Shown here: piece by piece, positions 37,122 through 49,471 of the stretch | Layout: the number at the start of each line of letters is the position of its first letter | Position numbering within the stretch: the stretch's first letter is position 1 | Position numbers and translations under genes: made by a program | NCBI RefSeq assembly: GCF_963583255.1 | Contig: NC_084813.1 | Span: forward strand, 24,253,776 to 24,317,775 | Direction: 5' to 3' | DNA: 64,000 bases | From: Pyrus communis | Taxonomy: Eukaryota; Streptophyta; Magnoliopsida; Rosales; Rosaceae | Notes under the pieces: model-generated | Databases searched by the model: none | What the model was told of the DNA's origin: nothing | What the model saw: only the letters and a program-made list of their open reading frames with translations

Positions 37122-37554
37122 CGACATCAAGCATGATTAGTTTAAAATATTACCGAACCTAGTTTATAAATTAGTTTTCAATTTAACTTTCACCAATTCC
37201 GTGGTAATTTCTCGAACGGGTACTATTGCGTCTAGGGTACATGTGAGTCTCTCTCAAGCACACCCCCTGTAAGCTTACCTACACTCTCTAAAAGCTACTG
37301 GCTAGCCTGGTGACACGATAAATTCCAAGGTAAGAAGCTACCCCTCTGTGATCGCGCACAGAAAAATCTCTCAGATGACACGCATTCATTTTCCTCTTAC
37401 AGATGACAAAAAACAAATCCCAACCACATTTCTCCTTTCATGACATCAAGGAAAACTACAGACCTTCAGATTTGGACTTCAACAGAAAATTGCATCATCT
37501 CTGACTGGAAAACGAAGAATAATATCATCATAAACTAACCACGTAAATATTGGG

Positions 37555-37591
<37 letters not shown>

Positions 37592-38006
37592 GTATGTAAA
37601 ACTTAAAAAGCAATGTATGAAAAGAGTGCTAATGCACTTTTATCCACTAATTTCCAGTGCAAATAACACTTCTCTTCTTTTTGTTGCTTTTCTTTTTTTT
37701 TTTTTTTTTTTTTAAGGTATGTACATGAACTGTAGAAAGAAGAAAAAAAAGGGCACCAAGTGCCTCCTCATGTCCCACAGGGAAAGAAGAAAAAAAGAAC
37801 AAAACAAAGAGACAAAAAAACAACATAACGAAACAAAAGCACTACTATTGCTGCACTGAATTGAGCAGCAGCCACTGATGACATCAATGAAAGCGACAGG
37901 ACAGTGATGCGGCGGCGGATGGATGAATGGGGAAAACGGTATGGCGATGCAGACAACTGAAATGGGAATGAGGATGGAGATATAGATAGATGGATTGGTG
38001 AGATCA
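37122..38006. other. 3' flank of the cysteine oxidase gene
   Basis: Contains a (GA)n run at 37557-37589 and a poly-T run near 37690-37713. The last few hundred bases should be the 3' UTR of the minus-strand gene; minus-strand frames there are shadows of UTR sequence. Confidence 0.45.
37557..37589. repeat. (GA)n microsatellite
   Basis: Pure GA repeat of about 33 bp. Confidence 0.9.
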
Positions 38007-40355
38007 TCAATTCTCCTGTATTTTTGGGCCTCTGTACATGGCTCCATGTACAGCTAAGTCCTCAGGTTTCTCTATATCTTCAAGCCAAGCATAGCCTTCT
38101 TTCTCATCTTCCGGCACCGATACTCCCCCATCTGAAATTCAAAAACAGAACCGTCATCGAGATTTCTCAAAGTTCTTACAAGCTGCGCTCTTGGTTTTGA
38201 GTTGGAATGGAAGATCTAACCAAATTGATACCTGGGAAGTGAGAGAATGGGTAATCAAGGTAGTATTGGCAGTGCCTGCCGTCGGGATCAGAATATGGGG
38301 GGCCAAGCACATCGAGCACTGCACATGCTGTCACTGCTGTGAAGCAATGCATGTTGCCTCCATCAGCTGGATAGAGGATGGATGGTTCGCAAGGAGCAGT
38401 GAAATCGGCGTCAACCTTAACTTTAGCCAGATGAACACCGGGCGGTGCAACTGCATGAACGAAAGCACATCAAACTGTTAATTTTGTGTACGAATAAAAT
38501 AGTATCACAACGGAAGGACCTCGTGACTTCACGAAAAATTTTAGAACAAAATGTCAAGCAGTAAAGGTCATAACCATGAATCTATCGTCTATAAGTTCGA
38601 GATGCCACAAGCAAATTACTATTTTCCTAACAGACAAAAGATCAAAAAGGCCGGTAGATTTCTCATCAAGTCCCACAGATTATCTCAAGGAAGATGCAAT
38701 ACAATGCAATAACATTTAACAAGAAAGGTCACATTGTGTCTTTGCTATAGAGAAAAACTTGTGCAAGGGCTCCGGACCACATCATCCGTAGGAAAGCTCT
38801 CACTAAAGCATGCAACCCTGTATTTTGGCCGCATTTGACCCCACGTTGGTCCCACCCAAACTAGAAAGTCTTGGGTGCGGCACCAGGAGTTGAGTGTGCA
38901 CTTACTGCTTTCTATACAAATGTTAAGAAATAGTACAATTTTTCAAAGGAGGAATTTACCAAGTGAAGGGTTCGCACTTGCCAATGTTTTCTCCGGGGCA
39001 CCAGCCACCCAATCGTAGGACTTGATGTGCATCGTCCCAAACAGAAGCTTACTGAAAACCGTCATTCCCGGGTGATTATGAAGCGGTAAGACACCCGAAG
39101 GCGGCAAGCAAAATATCCCCATCTGCATATAGGTAACACATTATAAGAACAAAAGCCACGCTGACTGATTTCGCTTCGTAAATTGCGGGAATGAACCTGG
39201 AAGAAACTTACTGAAAATTTTTCGCACTCGTAAAGATGCAGGTATGTTATAACCGGGCTTCGTCTAGCTACCGTCATCCTGAAGTACGGCAAATCAGGAG
39301 TGAGGCCGACATCAGCAGGGTTCATGGCATCTGGCATCAAAACAACCAAACCCAATAAGCCACGATGGGGAATCAATTCGAAAAAGGAAAGAAAAACGAT
39401 TGCAAATAACACTATCACGGATTATTTTCCCTCAAAATCCTGAATTAAACACGGTTGAATGCAACTAATATTCCATTTGTGTAACCAAAACAGTATCCAG
39501 ATGTAAAGAAATGAACCGATGCAGATATGGATGACCCCCTCTGGCATGAAAAACGAGATCAAATCTTCTAACATCTATCATTAATTGACACGTGTTATGT
39601 GACAAACATTTTTTTATACAGTAAATTGATCACCAACCCCGAAAAGATATATATACATATAGATGCATGTATACAGCCGCAAAACTGAAATGCCCGAAAA
39701 GACATAAATACATATAGATGCATGTATACAGCTGCAAAACTGAAATGCTCGAAAAGACATACATACATATAGATGCATGTATACAGCCGCAAAACTGAAA
39801 TGCATGTATCAAATGCAAGGACACGGATTGATAAAATTATCTAAATTTTTTTTTTGGAAAAAATAAAACAAAAATGCACCGGCCGATAACAGACAACGTA
39901 CAAGATAATGCAAATTCAACACAGAAGACTGATACAAAAATGTGAAATGGTAAAATGGACTCTAATTTTATAAAATTTTGCATCTTTAATTCAATACGAT
40001 TTTCTAAATTAAAAAAGAACCAAAATGGAGCTTTAATTCAATCAACTTATGAAATTCTGAGACATTAATTAGAGCAAGAACATAAATTTGAATTCATGCA
40101 ATCATGCAAAAGCAGAGATAAAAGAATTATACCCAAAACAGAGGATAGCCGTTGGATATCATCAGCGGGGGGAATGACCCCGGCCCCACAAAACGAAAAG
40201 ACTTCCTTGCAAGTCTCGTACAGCTTCTGAACCGGCGACATCTTCCGCTGACGCCGCCGGCCCTTCCTGGTCTTGCTTTTCGAATTCGTCTCCTCCGCCA
40301 ATGCCAGAAACTCCTTGCTGCCTTTGCGATTGGGCGCCACCGTTTCAAACCCCAT
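38007..40355 (-). CDS. Plant cysteine oxidase (PCO, ADO-type thiol dioxygenase)
   Basis: Iron-dependent dioxygenase that oxidises N-terminal cysteine of targets such as ERF-VII factors, making their degradation oxygen-dependent (role from the family). Five exons on the minus strand: 40133-40355, 39212-39330, 38960-39122, 38232-38450, 38007-38131; 283 codons including stop (282 aa, in family range). The N-terminus has a basic nuclear-localisation-like stretch ([13 protein letters not shown]) then [16 protein letters not shown], a hallmark of plant PCOs. The cupin core shows the three-histidine iron site: His 129 and 131 in [17 protein letters not shown] and His 203 in GGNMHCF. The conserved C-terminal [15 protein letters not shown] is present. 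The basic N-terminus suggests the PCO1/PCO2 side of the family. Confidence 0.94.
39641..39803. repeat. Three tandem copies of a 55-bp unit in PCO intron 1
   Basis: Unit contains catatagatgcatgtataca then gc(c/t)gcaaaactgaaatg and repeats with exact 55-bp spacing (catatagatg at 39656, 39711 and 39766). Because 55 is not a multiple of three, it opens similar frames in all three minus-strand registers; none is a gene. Confidence 0.85.
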
Positions 40356-40977
40356 TCACACCCCAAGTTCTACCTTTAATCAAAACACAAAAACCCAATT
40401 GAAAGAAATGAAATTTTCGATCTGGGCATTTCAGAAAAACTCAAAAAAATGTAACCTTTCGATCTGGGTACATACCCAATTGAAGAAAAAAATGAGAAAT
40501 TGGATTGAAACCCAGAAAAAAACAGCCCAGGGGAACAGAGGAGGGGATGAGAGAGAGGGGTTTAGAGAGAAGAGTGGGGAGTGACAATAACAGTTATATT
40601 GTACTGGAGAATGATGGGTGGTAAAAGGAGGACATCGATGTGAAATTTGGCAGCTCTGTTCAAGGAAGAGAAGGGGGGAGCGGGTTGAATGGGTATAAAA
40701 GAAGGGGACAAAGGGACTTAGGGCTGAAAGAGAAAGCCGGTTTTGTAAAGAGGAGTGAAAACCAGGGGCCATGGTTTGCTTTCCAGTGGGCTGTTCCCAA
40801 CAGCGGATTTTATCCACTTCCCTCCTCTCTATCTTTCTTTGTTCTTCCCATGTTGCCCCTCTTTTTCCCAATTTTCACATCTTCAACACTACATATATTC
40901 AATTGGATTTTTCTTCTTTCTTTTACTTTTCTTTTTGGTTTTTCTAATTTTCATGTTTTCTTTCTACTATCCAACCT

Positions 40978-41315
40978 AGGTGTTGATCTTGGGTGGTTTC
41001 TGGTTTGCATTGTAGAAAGAGAAGACATATCTCTGGATTTGGGTAATCTAGAATTTGCTTGTATTTTACACCTGTTTTTAAGAGAGCTGACCTTTTATAA
41101 GTCGTCATGCATAAACTGCTGCGTCGAACTCTGTAATAAATACACACAATTTTCAAGTTTCTTTCTGCCATCTAACGTAGATTTTGATATTGGAAATCTG
41201 GTTGTGGTTTCTTATTGCCATTGTAGAAAGGGGAAAACTACCTCTGGATTTGGGAAATCCAAATCTGTCTGTATTTTTTCACCTCTTCTTAAGAGAGCTG
41301 ACTTTTGATAAGTCA
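40978..41315. repeat. Diverged tandem duplication
   Basis: Both halves share cattgtagaaag, ctctggatttggg, gtattttacacct/gtattttttcacct and aagagagctgac in the same order. Identity looks well below the other tandem repeats here. Confidence 0.6.
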
Positions 41316-42354
41316 CCAAACACATACCCGTTGTGTTGGTTTTTGTAATTATTGTGCGCAAATCACGACACATTAACCAATTCATTAACTTTTCAGAGTA
41401 TTAACGCAACGTGTCAGACGTACTTTTCAATTCTCATCTTCGATGGTTAAAAAGTTGCATAATATAGAAACGATTTTTTCATATGTCTTTCATAGTTTAA
41501 GTACTTGTAATTACGGATGTAAATAAAGGAATATAACTTGTATTAGTGTCAATTTATGACATGGAGTCTTGTGGATAATTCATATATCAGCACGGTTCTA
41601 AACATCTTCGATACTATTGAAATATCCGTAAAATAGGGTTGCTGAAATTTGAAAGTAGGATGAAGCAATATATTTTCATAATTTCATAGGCAAATAGCAA
41701 TATTGGATATTTATTGAATTTTTTTTGTGTTTCACTACAATATTTGACCAAATTTTAGTAAAACTTTTTACGTGCGGACAACACTTTGTTGGGTCAAATT
41801 ATTGTAATAATTATTGTAAATTCAAATGTCATAGTAACAGATTCAATAATCCATTCCTTGTGTTAATATGGTATAATATTTACTAATTTTTTTGTCCGGA
41901 CATACTTACTTATTTTTACTTTTAAAGGAACACAAAAACGGATCTGAATTGTCCACTCCCTTGAGAATGAGCTTAACATTCCTCTAGGTATAAACTGCGT
42001 AGTAGATATATAATTTGTTTATCAAAATAAACATATAATTTTATTTAACTTTTATATGAAAGATACTCCTTATTATTACGTATATGTATGCGTCTACTCA
42101 CACGTGAATTTTTGAAAATATTATTTTTGATAAACATTAAGATAATTACACTTAATTCATCTAAATTATGGAAAAGATGATTCCAAACTTGAATGCAGAG
42201 AAGCACACTACTTTAGCTAGTTTTTTTATTTATTTTTTATTATTTTTTTTTATAAATAAATTTGAAACAATATTTTAAATTCAAACAATGCACTACCTAA
42301 AAGTTTTTTCTGTTTACGATAGCGTTAGTGGGTTAAATTGTTAGTGGAGAAAGG

Positions 42355-42430
42355 GATCGATAAGAATCGAACCCGTACTAGGATGCATAGACAAGATTAC
42401 TTTTCACCATTGAGGTAAAGCTTCACCTGC
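42355..42430 (-). repeat. Possible SINE fragment (tRNA-like promoter boxes)
   Basis: On the minus strand, ttacctcaatggtgaaaagt (A-box-like) is followed by gggttcgattctt (B-box). It is not foldable into a convincing tRNA from what I see. Confidence 0.4.
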
Positions 42431-43275
42431 CACTACCAAAAAGATTAAATGAATAAATGCATTATGCCCATTTTATATAAAATGAGTTAACAAAAAAATA
42501 ATTTTAACACCAAGGGTGATGATGTAATTTCACTTGAGCACATGAATCACCTGCATGGAAGTTACTAATTTTTTTTATTTTTTTATTTTTGAGCCAGGAA
42601 GTTACTAATGTATATTTGACAAAAAAAGAAGTTACTACTGGTATTTATGTTGTGTTTTTGCCAAAAGTGGTATTCTGTTTATATAGTAGATTTGTGTTAT
42701 ATGGTAATTTGATTATATCTTTTCCAAAATCAAAATGATTACTTACCAAAAAGTAAAACATCTAAAATAATATTTTATGTTTATCAGATCTGGTAACTGA
42801 TACATACTTACTCCAAAAGTTATATATCACATCTAAAGAAAAAAAAATCCTATCTTTTTCCATTATATTTTGTTTTTTTATTTTTTTTGTCAAATTCCAT
42901 TATATTTTGTTGATTATGATAAGATTGAAAAGCAACTAAAGTATACAATTTTTGACACACATTTTTGCCGGCTCATTTCGTATATATTTCAACGATTCGA
43001 ACAGTTTAAATTTCAGGTTTTCTCTTAAAAAAGTATGTTTATCAAAACTCACCAAAATTTGAAATCATATGAATATTGAATTAAGGATTTAGAGTTTTTT
43101 TTTGTAAAACCGTACTTGTTCATTTTTTTCATTACAAATGAATATCTTAATGGTTGTGGACGATTCAGATCGTTAAAATATAATATGGCATGGGTCTCAG
43201 AAAAACATGTTTAAAAAGTTGCATAAAAAATGGTGTCAAAAATACGCACCTTATACAAATATGAATATTTATTAG

Positions 43276-43429
43276 AGAGTTTTAACGAAACAGTCCCGGT
43301 ATTGTTCACTTTTAACTAAAATGATATTTTTACTCTAAAAAGTCACTCATGGTACTATTCACTTACAACACATTTTTGTCATTTTGATTAAAACTCAAAG
43401 TTTTCAAACATTTTTCATTAGTTTTCCTT
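43276..43429 (-). repeat. Short dispersed repeat family, copy 1
   Basis: About 150 bp, ending (in minus sense) tttcgttaaaactc and starting aaggaaaactaatgaaaa, with ctttttagagtaaaaat inside. Related copies: 48201-48350, 55448-55590 and 63324-63470. No coding capacity; target duplication not resolved. Confidence 0.65.
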
Positions 43430-45566
43430 ATTTATTACCTAACTCCAAAAGCTACATCTAAAGAAGAAAAAAAAGTCCTTTTTGTTGTAAACATTCCTAG
43501 TTTAAGGGTGATTATGTAAATCTTAGATTAGATTCGCTTTTAGTTATCATTTCCTATTGTATTTTGTATTCCTTGAGGATGAAGGAATATCTTCTCTCAT
43601 TTACTATTATAAATAAAAGCACAATGTAAGAGAAATAACAACACACATATTCTCCTAAATTAAGGATTGAAAAGGAGACTCAAGTACACAATTAAATATA
43701 ATTAATTAGCAATGCCCTCATTTTTCTACACTTTCTAAATTAAGGGATAGATTAGTTTGAACATGTCAGATATGTGTAGAAACATCCGCTTTGACAATTT
43801 TCCCTTTTTTTCTTTGGATATGACAGTATTCAATATCCAAAAATAATCTGTACGTACTCTTTTATTTTCTTCAAAAATGATTGTACTTTTGTCTTTTCTT
43901 CAAAAATGATATATGCGTACTTTCTTTATTTTTAATGTAAAATATATAGTTGTACTTAAAAAAATAAAAAGAGAAGTTGGAGAGAGAGAGAGAGAGAGAG
44001 AGAGAACTTGGGTTTTTTTTTTGTATGGAATTAGAGATGTTATAAACTTATAATGATATGTGGATGAGATTTGAAATTAAAAAAGTAATTTTTGGTCTGT
44101 ACGAAATTACAATATTATCATGATTTGATTTTGTAATCAAATATCAAATTGTTTTTTATCCTCTTTTAATTGATAATTTTTCTTTTTGTTAATAAGTAAT
44201 TTAGATTATACTGTTGTGTCATGCGGCTAATTAAATTAGATATTATAATAGGCTTTTATTCCCCTCACTTACCTATTTTGTTATTATTCATGCATTCATA
44301 TCAAATCAATTACTTACGCCTTACGGTGACTGAATTAATTAAAAAACAAAACAAAAAAGAATTAATTAAAAAAATATCCAACAAACATAAGAGAATTAAT
44401 TAAAAAATAACAAATAACAGTAGAGAATTAATTTAAAAATTACAAAATTAATTTTTTCGCATTAATCTTTTTGTTAATAAAAGCGGGATATTTTCGCATT
44501 CATCTTTGTTGTTAGCAATGGTTTAGGGTTTGGTGGTGTAACGTGAACGCAGAGAAAGGGTTTGGTGGCGGGTTGAATTGTTGTTGTCGAAAACTAACAG
44601 TAATAATCAGCTCTGCAAGAAAATGTTAAAATATACAGACTAGATAATTTTGTACGTTTCAAAAGCCACACCTTTCTCACGACCCTGCAGAAAGTAGAAA
44701 CAAATTAGAAGAAGAGGAAGAAGAAGAAGAAGAAACAGATGACAGATCAAAACCCAGGTTCCAACCTCGTGAACCTGCAAAGGTGAAGGTGCATGGTAAT
44801 GCTCGTAGTCTTGGGGAATTATACCTCTGAGTCTCTGACTGTCTGAGTTGTGTTTCTGAAAATGTTTGTGCTAATCTCCAAGGATCATGAGTGTTAACCG
44901 AGTTGGGAAAAGTTTTTTCGACAAAAACAAAAAGTCTTTTTTTTTTAATCTAAAATAGTCATGAATTATGTTAGACATAACTCTTTACTTTAGTCCATGA
45001 CAATGAAAATCGATGAAAGTGATTCATAAGTTTGTCCATCATAAATCATTATGATCATTTCATAAAAAATTGGTAAATATTGTCGTTAAATGGAGGGTTT
45101 GGTTTAACAAAAATACCCTTAAAAAAGTTAGCACTTCGTCATTCACGTGATAATTTAACTAGGATATTAACAGATTTTTCACAGAAAAGTCAAAATGATT
45201 GATAGTATACAAACTCAAAGATTACTTCAATCAATTTTCATGTCAATGATCAAACTGATGAGTTATGCCAATGTTATAAGCTATTTTGGTTTGTAATATT
45301 AACTACCTAACATAAGACGACTAACTAACGGAATTGTGTATGCAAATATGAATTAGGTCAATTGATTTAAATAATTTATTTGTTGGTTACATTCTAGTAA
45401 TAATCTCTCATCTCCAAAATTATAATAGTTTAAATATTACTATAATCTTGTAAAAGAAAAGTGTGCATGTGGTTTTGCGAGAGGGAAATGGGGGTAGGTT
45501 TAGCTTGTAGGCCTACAAAAATTGACATACATGCATAGACAAACACACCAATAAATTCTTGATTAG
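43430..45566. other. AT-rich spacer, no gene
   Basis: Contains a (GA)n run at 43981-44005 and a GAA-rich stretch near 44706-44735. A short Met-initiated frame near 44740 (MTDQNPGSNL) followed by a donor-like aggtgaag is too short to call. I see nothing else. Confidence 0.35.
43981..44005. repeat. (GA)n microsatellite
   Basis: Pure AG repeat of 25 bp. Confidence 0.9.
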
Positions 45567-45765
45567 GGAATTGGATCCTTTCCGAGGCAAACTCTCGGAA
45601 TGCTCCTGACCTACTAACACGGACTGTTAGATTTTGATCCAACGGCTACAATTATTATAACTTTAGCGGGGTCTTCCTGTTTGTAGCTATTGGATAAAAA
45701 TTCAACGGTCCGTGTTAGTGGGTCAGGAAGATCCCGATGATTTGCCTCGGAGAGGACCCAATTCC
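45567..45765. mobile_element. Mutator-like foldback MITE with perfect 9-bp target duplication
   Basis: 199 bp with long inverted arms (left GGAATTGGATCCTTTCCGAG, right CTCGGAGAGGACCCAATTCC) and interior arms ctaacacggac / gtccgtgttag. The identical 9-mer CTTGATTAG flanks it at 45558-45566 and 45766-45774. Confidence 0.85.
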
Positions 45766-45913
45766 CTTGATTAGAACCACAAAACCTTAATTAACTTTTT
45801 ATCTAACTTTAATTTGGCCTTATTTTTTTCCCTTTTTATTTGACATCTTCTTTATATATGCTTGGATTTGGAATATATGTGGACCTGGGTAATTTTCCTG
45901 GATAAAAGTCTAT

Positions 45914-46145
45914 GGACTCGTTTGGATGTACTTTTAAAATGACTGAAAACGCTTTTGGTGAAAATGTTTTTGAAATCAATCCTTAGTAAAAATCCAAGTA
46001 GATCCTGAAAAAGCACTTTAAGTGATTCCTGCAATAAGCACATATATGTACTTCTTTCAAAAAAACACTTAAATTGCTTTTAGAACTCAAAATCAATTTC
46101 ACCAAAAACGTTTTCAGTTATTTTAAAAGCACATCCAAACGAGCC
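45914..46145. mobile_element. hAT-like MITE inside duplication copy 1
   Basis: Terminal inverted repeats: left ctcgtttggatgtacttttaaaa; right ttttaaaagcacatccaaac then gagcc. Interior aaaaagcactttaagtg and gcttttggtgaaaatgtttt type sequence is shared with the element at 5519-5744. Target duplication is not clear. The second copy is at about 46691-46922. Confidence 0.65.
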
Positions 46146-46690
46146 ATATTTCTTCCTTAATTTCGACACAAAAGGAAAAGTCTTTCTTAAATTATCGATA
46201 CATCATCTTTAAATCCCTTTAATAAAAAACGATGTACACCTTTAGTTATTGACGAATTCTAACCATAATAAAGGGTGTCTTGACTAATTTCATGCTTTGC
46301 TTGTTTAGCAAAGCTTAAGTGATCACACTCAAGAGACCGATTAGGGGATTGACGTGAGATGACTTTTGGTGGAGTCGACTTCCTATGCACTTGTGACTTT
46401 AGTTCAGTGTACATTGTATGTAAAATATCAGTATTGGTAAAAATATGGATATGCAAATTTGTGAAAAATATTAATGGATGTATCAATATCGGTTGATTAG
46501 GACCACATTATCGGATGATTTGCTTCGGAGAGGACTCAATTCCCTTGATTAGGACCACAAAACCTTAATTAACTTTTTATCTAACTTTAATTTGGCCTTA
46601 TTTTTTCCCTTTTTATTTGGCATCTTCTTTATATATGCTTGGATTTGGAATATATGTGGATCTGGGTAATTTCCCTGGATAAAAGTCTAT

Positions 46691-46922
46691 GGGCTCGTTT
46701 GGATATACTTTTAAAATGACTGAAAGCGTTTTTGGTGAAAATGTTTTTGAAATCAATCCTTAGTAAAAATCCAAGTAAATCCTGAAAAAGCACTTTAAGT
46801 GCTTCCTGCAATAAGCACATATCTGTACTTCTTTCAAAAAAACACTTAAAGTGCTTTTAGAACTCAAAATCAATTTTACCAAAAGCGCTTTCAGTTATTT
46901 TAAAAGTACATCCAAACGACCA
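46691..46922. mobile_element. hAT-like MITE inside duplication copy 2
   Basis: Direct descendant of the element at 45914-46145 through the tandem duplication, with several point differences. Confidence 0.65.
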
Positions 46923-47273
46923 ATATTTCTTCCTTAATTTCGACACAAAAGGAAAAGTCTTTCTTAAATTATCGATACATTATCTTTAAATCCCTTTAAT
47001 AAAAAAACGATGTACACCTTCCGTTATTGACGAATTCTAACCATAATAAAGGGTGTCTTGACTAATTTCATGCTTTGCTTGTTAAGCAAAGCTTAAGTGA
47101 TCACACTCAAGAGACCGATTAGGGGATTGACGTGAGAGGACTTTTGGTGGAGTCGACTTCCTATGCACTTGTGACTTTAGTTCAGTGTACATTGTATGTA
47201 AAATATTAGTATTGGTAAAAATATGGATATGTAAATTTGTGAAAAATATTAATGGATGTAGCAATATCGGTTG

Positions 47274-49023
47274 TCTTCGATGAAAATTTGCTCGAAAACG
47301 TAGAAATTTAAAATAAAATTTTAGGGAATGTCAAACACTGATTTAAATAAGATATAAGAGTTTTTTCGATATTTAACCAATATGTATGAATTATTGACGA
47401 ACGATTTTAGTCAAAATTTAAGAGTTTCTCCGATACGGATGAAGGTTAAACTTCACCTATTTTTCCATATCTTTTTCTGATATTTTCACATAAATATTGA
47501 GGGTATCAAAAAAATTTCACACTGAGTGCACGTGATAGTGATACGATAGTGGACAACGAGTTTATATTTGAAGAAAAATATACATGAATTGTCATATGCG
47601 TGAGGGTTTTTCAATAGCAGATAATTTCTCAATAAACGTAATCATGAAGTATGGGATGAGTAATTAATTAATAAGAGAAAGAAAGTAGTAAACTAAATGT
47701 ATTGGTTTGCTTATAGGAAAACAAAAGTTCTCGAAGTATGTTATTGTGCATTCTTAAGCTATGAATAAAAAAATGAAAGGTATACGATGTGCATGTTATT
47801 GTGCATTGTATATCTGACGGATTTGTAGCATTTTTTTTTTTACACAATTTTTTACGTATGTTTTTGTGGAGCTACTTCGTAATGTATTTTAATAATTTAA
47901 TTAGTCGAATTTTTAGAACATCATTGATAGATCATCTTTGCAACAAATTAGAAAAATCCAAAACCATTAAAACTTTCATTTGTAGTGAAGAAAATGAACA
48001 AATACGATTCTACAAAGAAACCCTAAACCCTTAATTCAATTCATATGGTTTCAGATTTGGTGGTTTTTGTTAGATATGATATTTGAGAGAAAACCTAAGA
48101 AATATATGATTCGGATCTTCGAAATACATTACAAGGTGAGTCTTACAAAGTTATGTAAAAAAAGTGATGTGACATATCCGTTCTCATATATATAATCAAA
48201 GGAAAACTAATGAAAATGATTTGAAAACTTTTTTAACGATAATAACAAAATAAAGAATAAAGTGAATAGTACTATGATTGATTTTTTAGTGTAAAAATGT
48301 GATTTTTCGTTAAAATAAACAGTATCGCAGATTTTTCGTTAAAACTCCCTATAATCAATTCGTAATTTTACAAGTGGGATATCCGAAACATAAATCCTTT
48401 GCTGAGCTGCATGCGCATGGTGCCATGCCTGTTGGACCTAGGAAGAAATGAGACCTTAACGGAAGGAATAAATGATAAACGACAAGCACCACCAGCTCTA
48501 CGTATTTGGGGGCGGCAGTTATATCAGTTTTTTATTTCAAACGACAGTTATATCAGTTTATGTCGTAAGCAATGACCACAGCATCCGATATGTAACTCCA
48601 CGCCTCCTCTGTCATCCCCATCACAATATTTGAGACTCCAACGTTATACAAGATGCCATCTAGTCATTCCCTATGTTCTCAATTTCATTTGATTTACTTA
48701 TGGGATCACACAATTCCTTCTACAACTCAAAACTGCAAACAAGGCTCCGATCTGTAATATATATCAAGTAATTTTAAGGAGATTACATTAGTGTATCGCG
48801 TAATTGGAGACAAATGTCTCTTGATCATTGGTTGTCATATAAGCATTGTCACATCAGTTAAAGTTGTTAGAATATTTATTGTGCTATTAATTGATTCGTT
48901 AGTTGGTTACTGAGTTGCAAGTAAGTTGGTACTGTGTTCTGTATATTAGGAACTACAACTCACCAATGTAATTAGTACGTAATTTTATCAGTTAATACAT
49001 AAGTCTCATTTGCCTCTCTAAAT

Positions 49024-49024
<1 letters not shown>
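47274..49024. other. AT-rich spacer, no gene
   Basis: Holds copy 2 of the short dispersed repeat (48201-48350). The plus-strand frame at 47789-48034 shows no domain. Confidence 0.4.
48201..48350 (+). repeat. Short dispersed repeat family, copy 2
   Basis: Starts ggaaaactaatgaaaatg, ends tttttcgttaaaactccct; same family as 43276-43429 (opposite orientation). Confidence 0.65.

Positions 49025-49090
<66 letters not shown>
49025..49090. repeat. Compound (CT)n(AT)n microsatellite
   Basis: About 50 bp of CT followed by about 16 bp of AT. Confidence 0.93.
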
Positions 49091-49390
49091 CCTTTTCAAT
49101 GTTCATTTTTTTCTTCTTCGTTTTTTCTTCAATTCTCAAATATTTTAATGCAATTAATCATGTGACAAATTATACATATAATCAACATTTTATGAATAAA
49201 TTCGTTAATTGACATAACATTTACACATCATTTGTCAGATAGTGGTTCAAAAATATGATTCGGGCACCATTTTTCGTATATATCCTTTTATTTGGTATTA
49301 AAAAGGGTATATGATCTGTACATACGGTATGGATGTGGTAGACACCTACCCAATGATATGGCAAACGACTTTGAATAATGGGGCGCATTG

Positions 49391-49471
49391 GTCACGTGGC
49401 GAATGAAATCCGGCTGAAGGGTTCCACAAGGAAAATCCCGTAGGTCACGTGGTCGTTTGGTTTTACGTGGC
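49391..49471. promoter_or_regulatory. Cluster of three ACGTG (G-box/ABRE-like) motifs
   Basis: GTCACGTGGC (CACGTG at 49393-49398), GTCACGTGGT (49446-49451) and TTACGTGGCA (ACGTGG at 49465-49470) lie within 80 bp, about 1.2 kb upstream of the V-ATPase gene. Such clusters bind bZIP or bHLH factors in abscisic acid and light responses. Function is inferred from motif only. Confidence 0.4.

Larger units (their letters stand above)
40356..43275. other. PCO upstream region and AT-rich spacer, no gene
   Basis: 40356-40900 should hold the PCO promoter and leader. Two diverged direct copies of about 165 bp lie at 40978-41110 and 41160-41315. A possible minus-strand SINE fragment lies around 42355-42430. 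Plus-strand frames at 40640-41308 show no domain. Confidence 0.4.
45736..47273. repeat. Tandem duplication, two copies of about 760 bp at 778-bp period
   Basis: 45736-46495 and 46514-47273 align end to end with few substitutions, separated by a short junction (attaggaccacattatcg). The left breakpoint lies inside the right arm of the Mutator-like MITE, so copy 2 carries only the last 30 bp of that element. Each copy contains one hAT-like MITE. Minus-strand frames in the copies are not genes. Confidence 0.88.

Noticed and set aside
39595..39824. Possible CRISPR-like array (three spaced repeats)
   Set aside because: The units are contiguous 55-bp tandem copies inside a plant intron, with no spacers and no cas genes.
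40640..41308. 222-codon plus-strand ORF upstream of PCO
   Set aside because: Hydrophobic, low-complexity product from T-rich DNA spanning a diverged tandem duplication. No domain, and it overlaps the probable promoter of the minus-strand gene.
46259..47264. Paired minus-strand ORFs of similar sequence (near 46259-46486 and 47082-47264)
   Set aside because: They are similar only because of the 778-bp tandem duplication and show no family signature.
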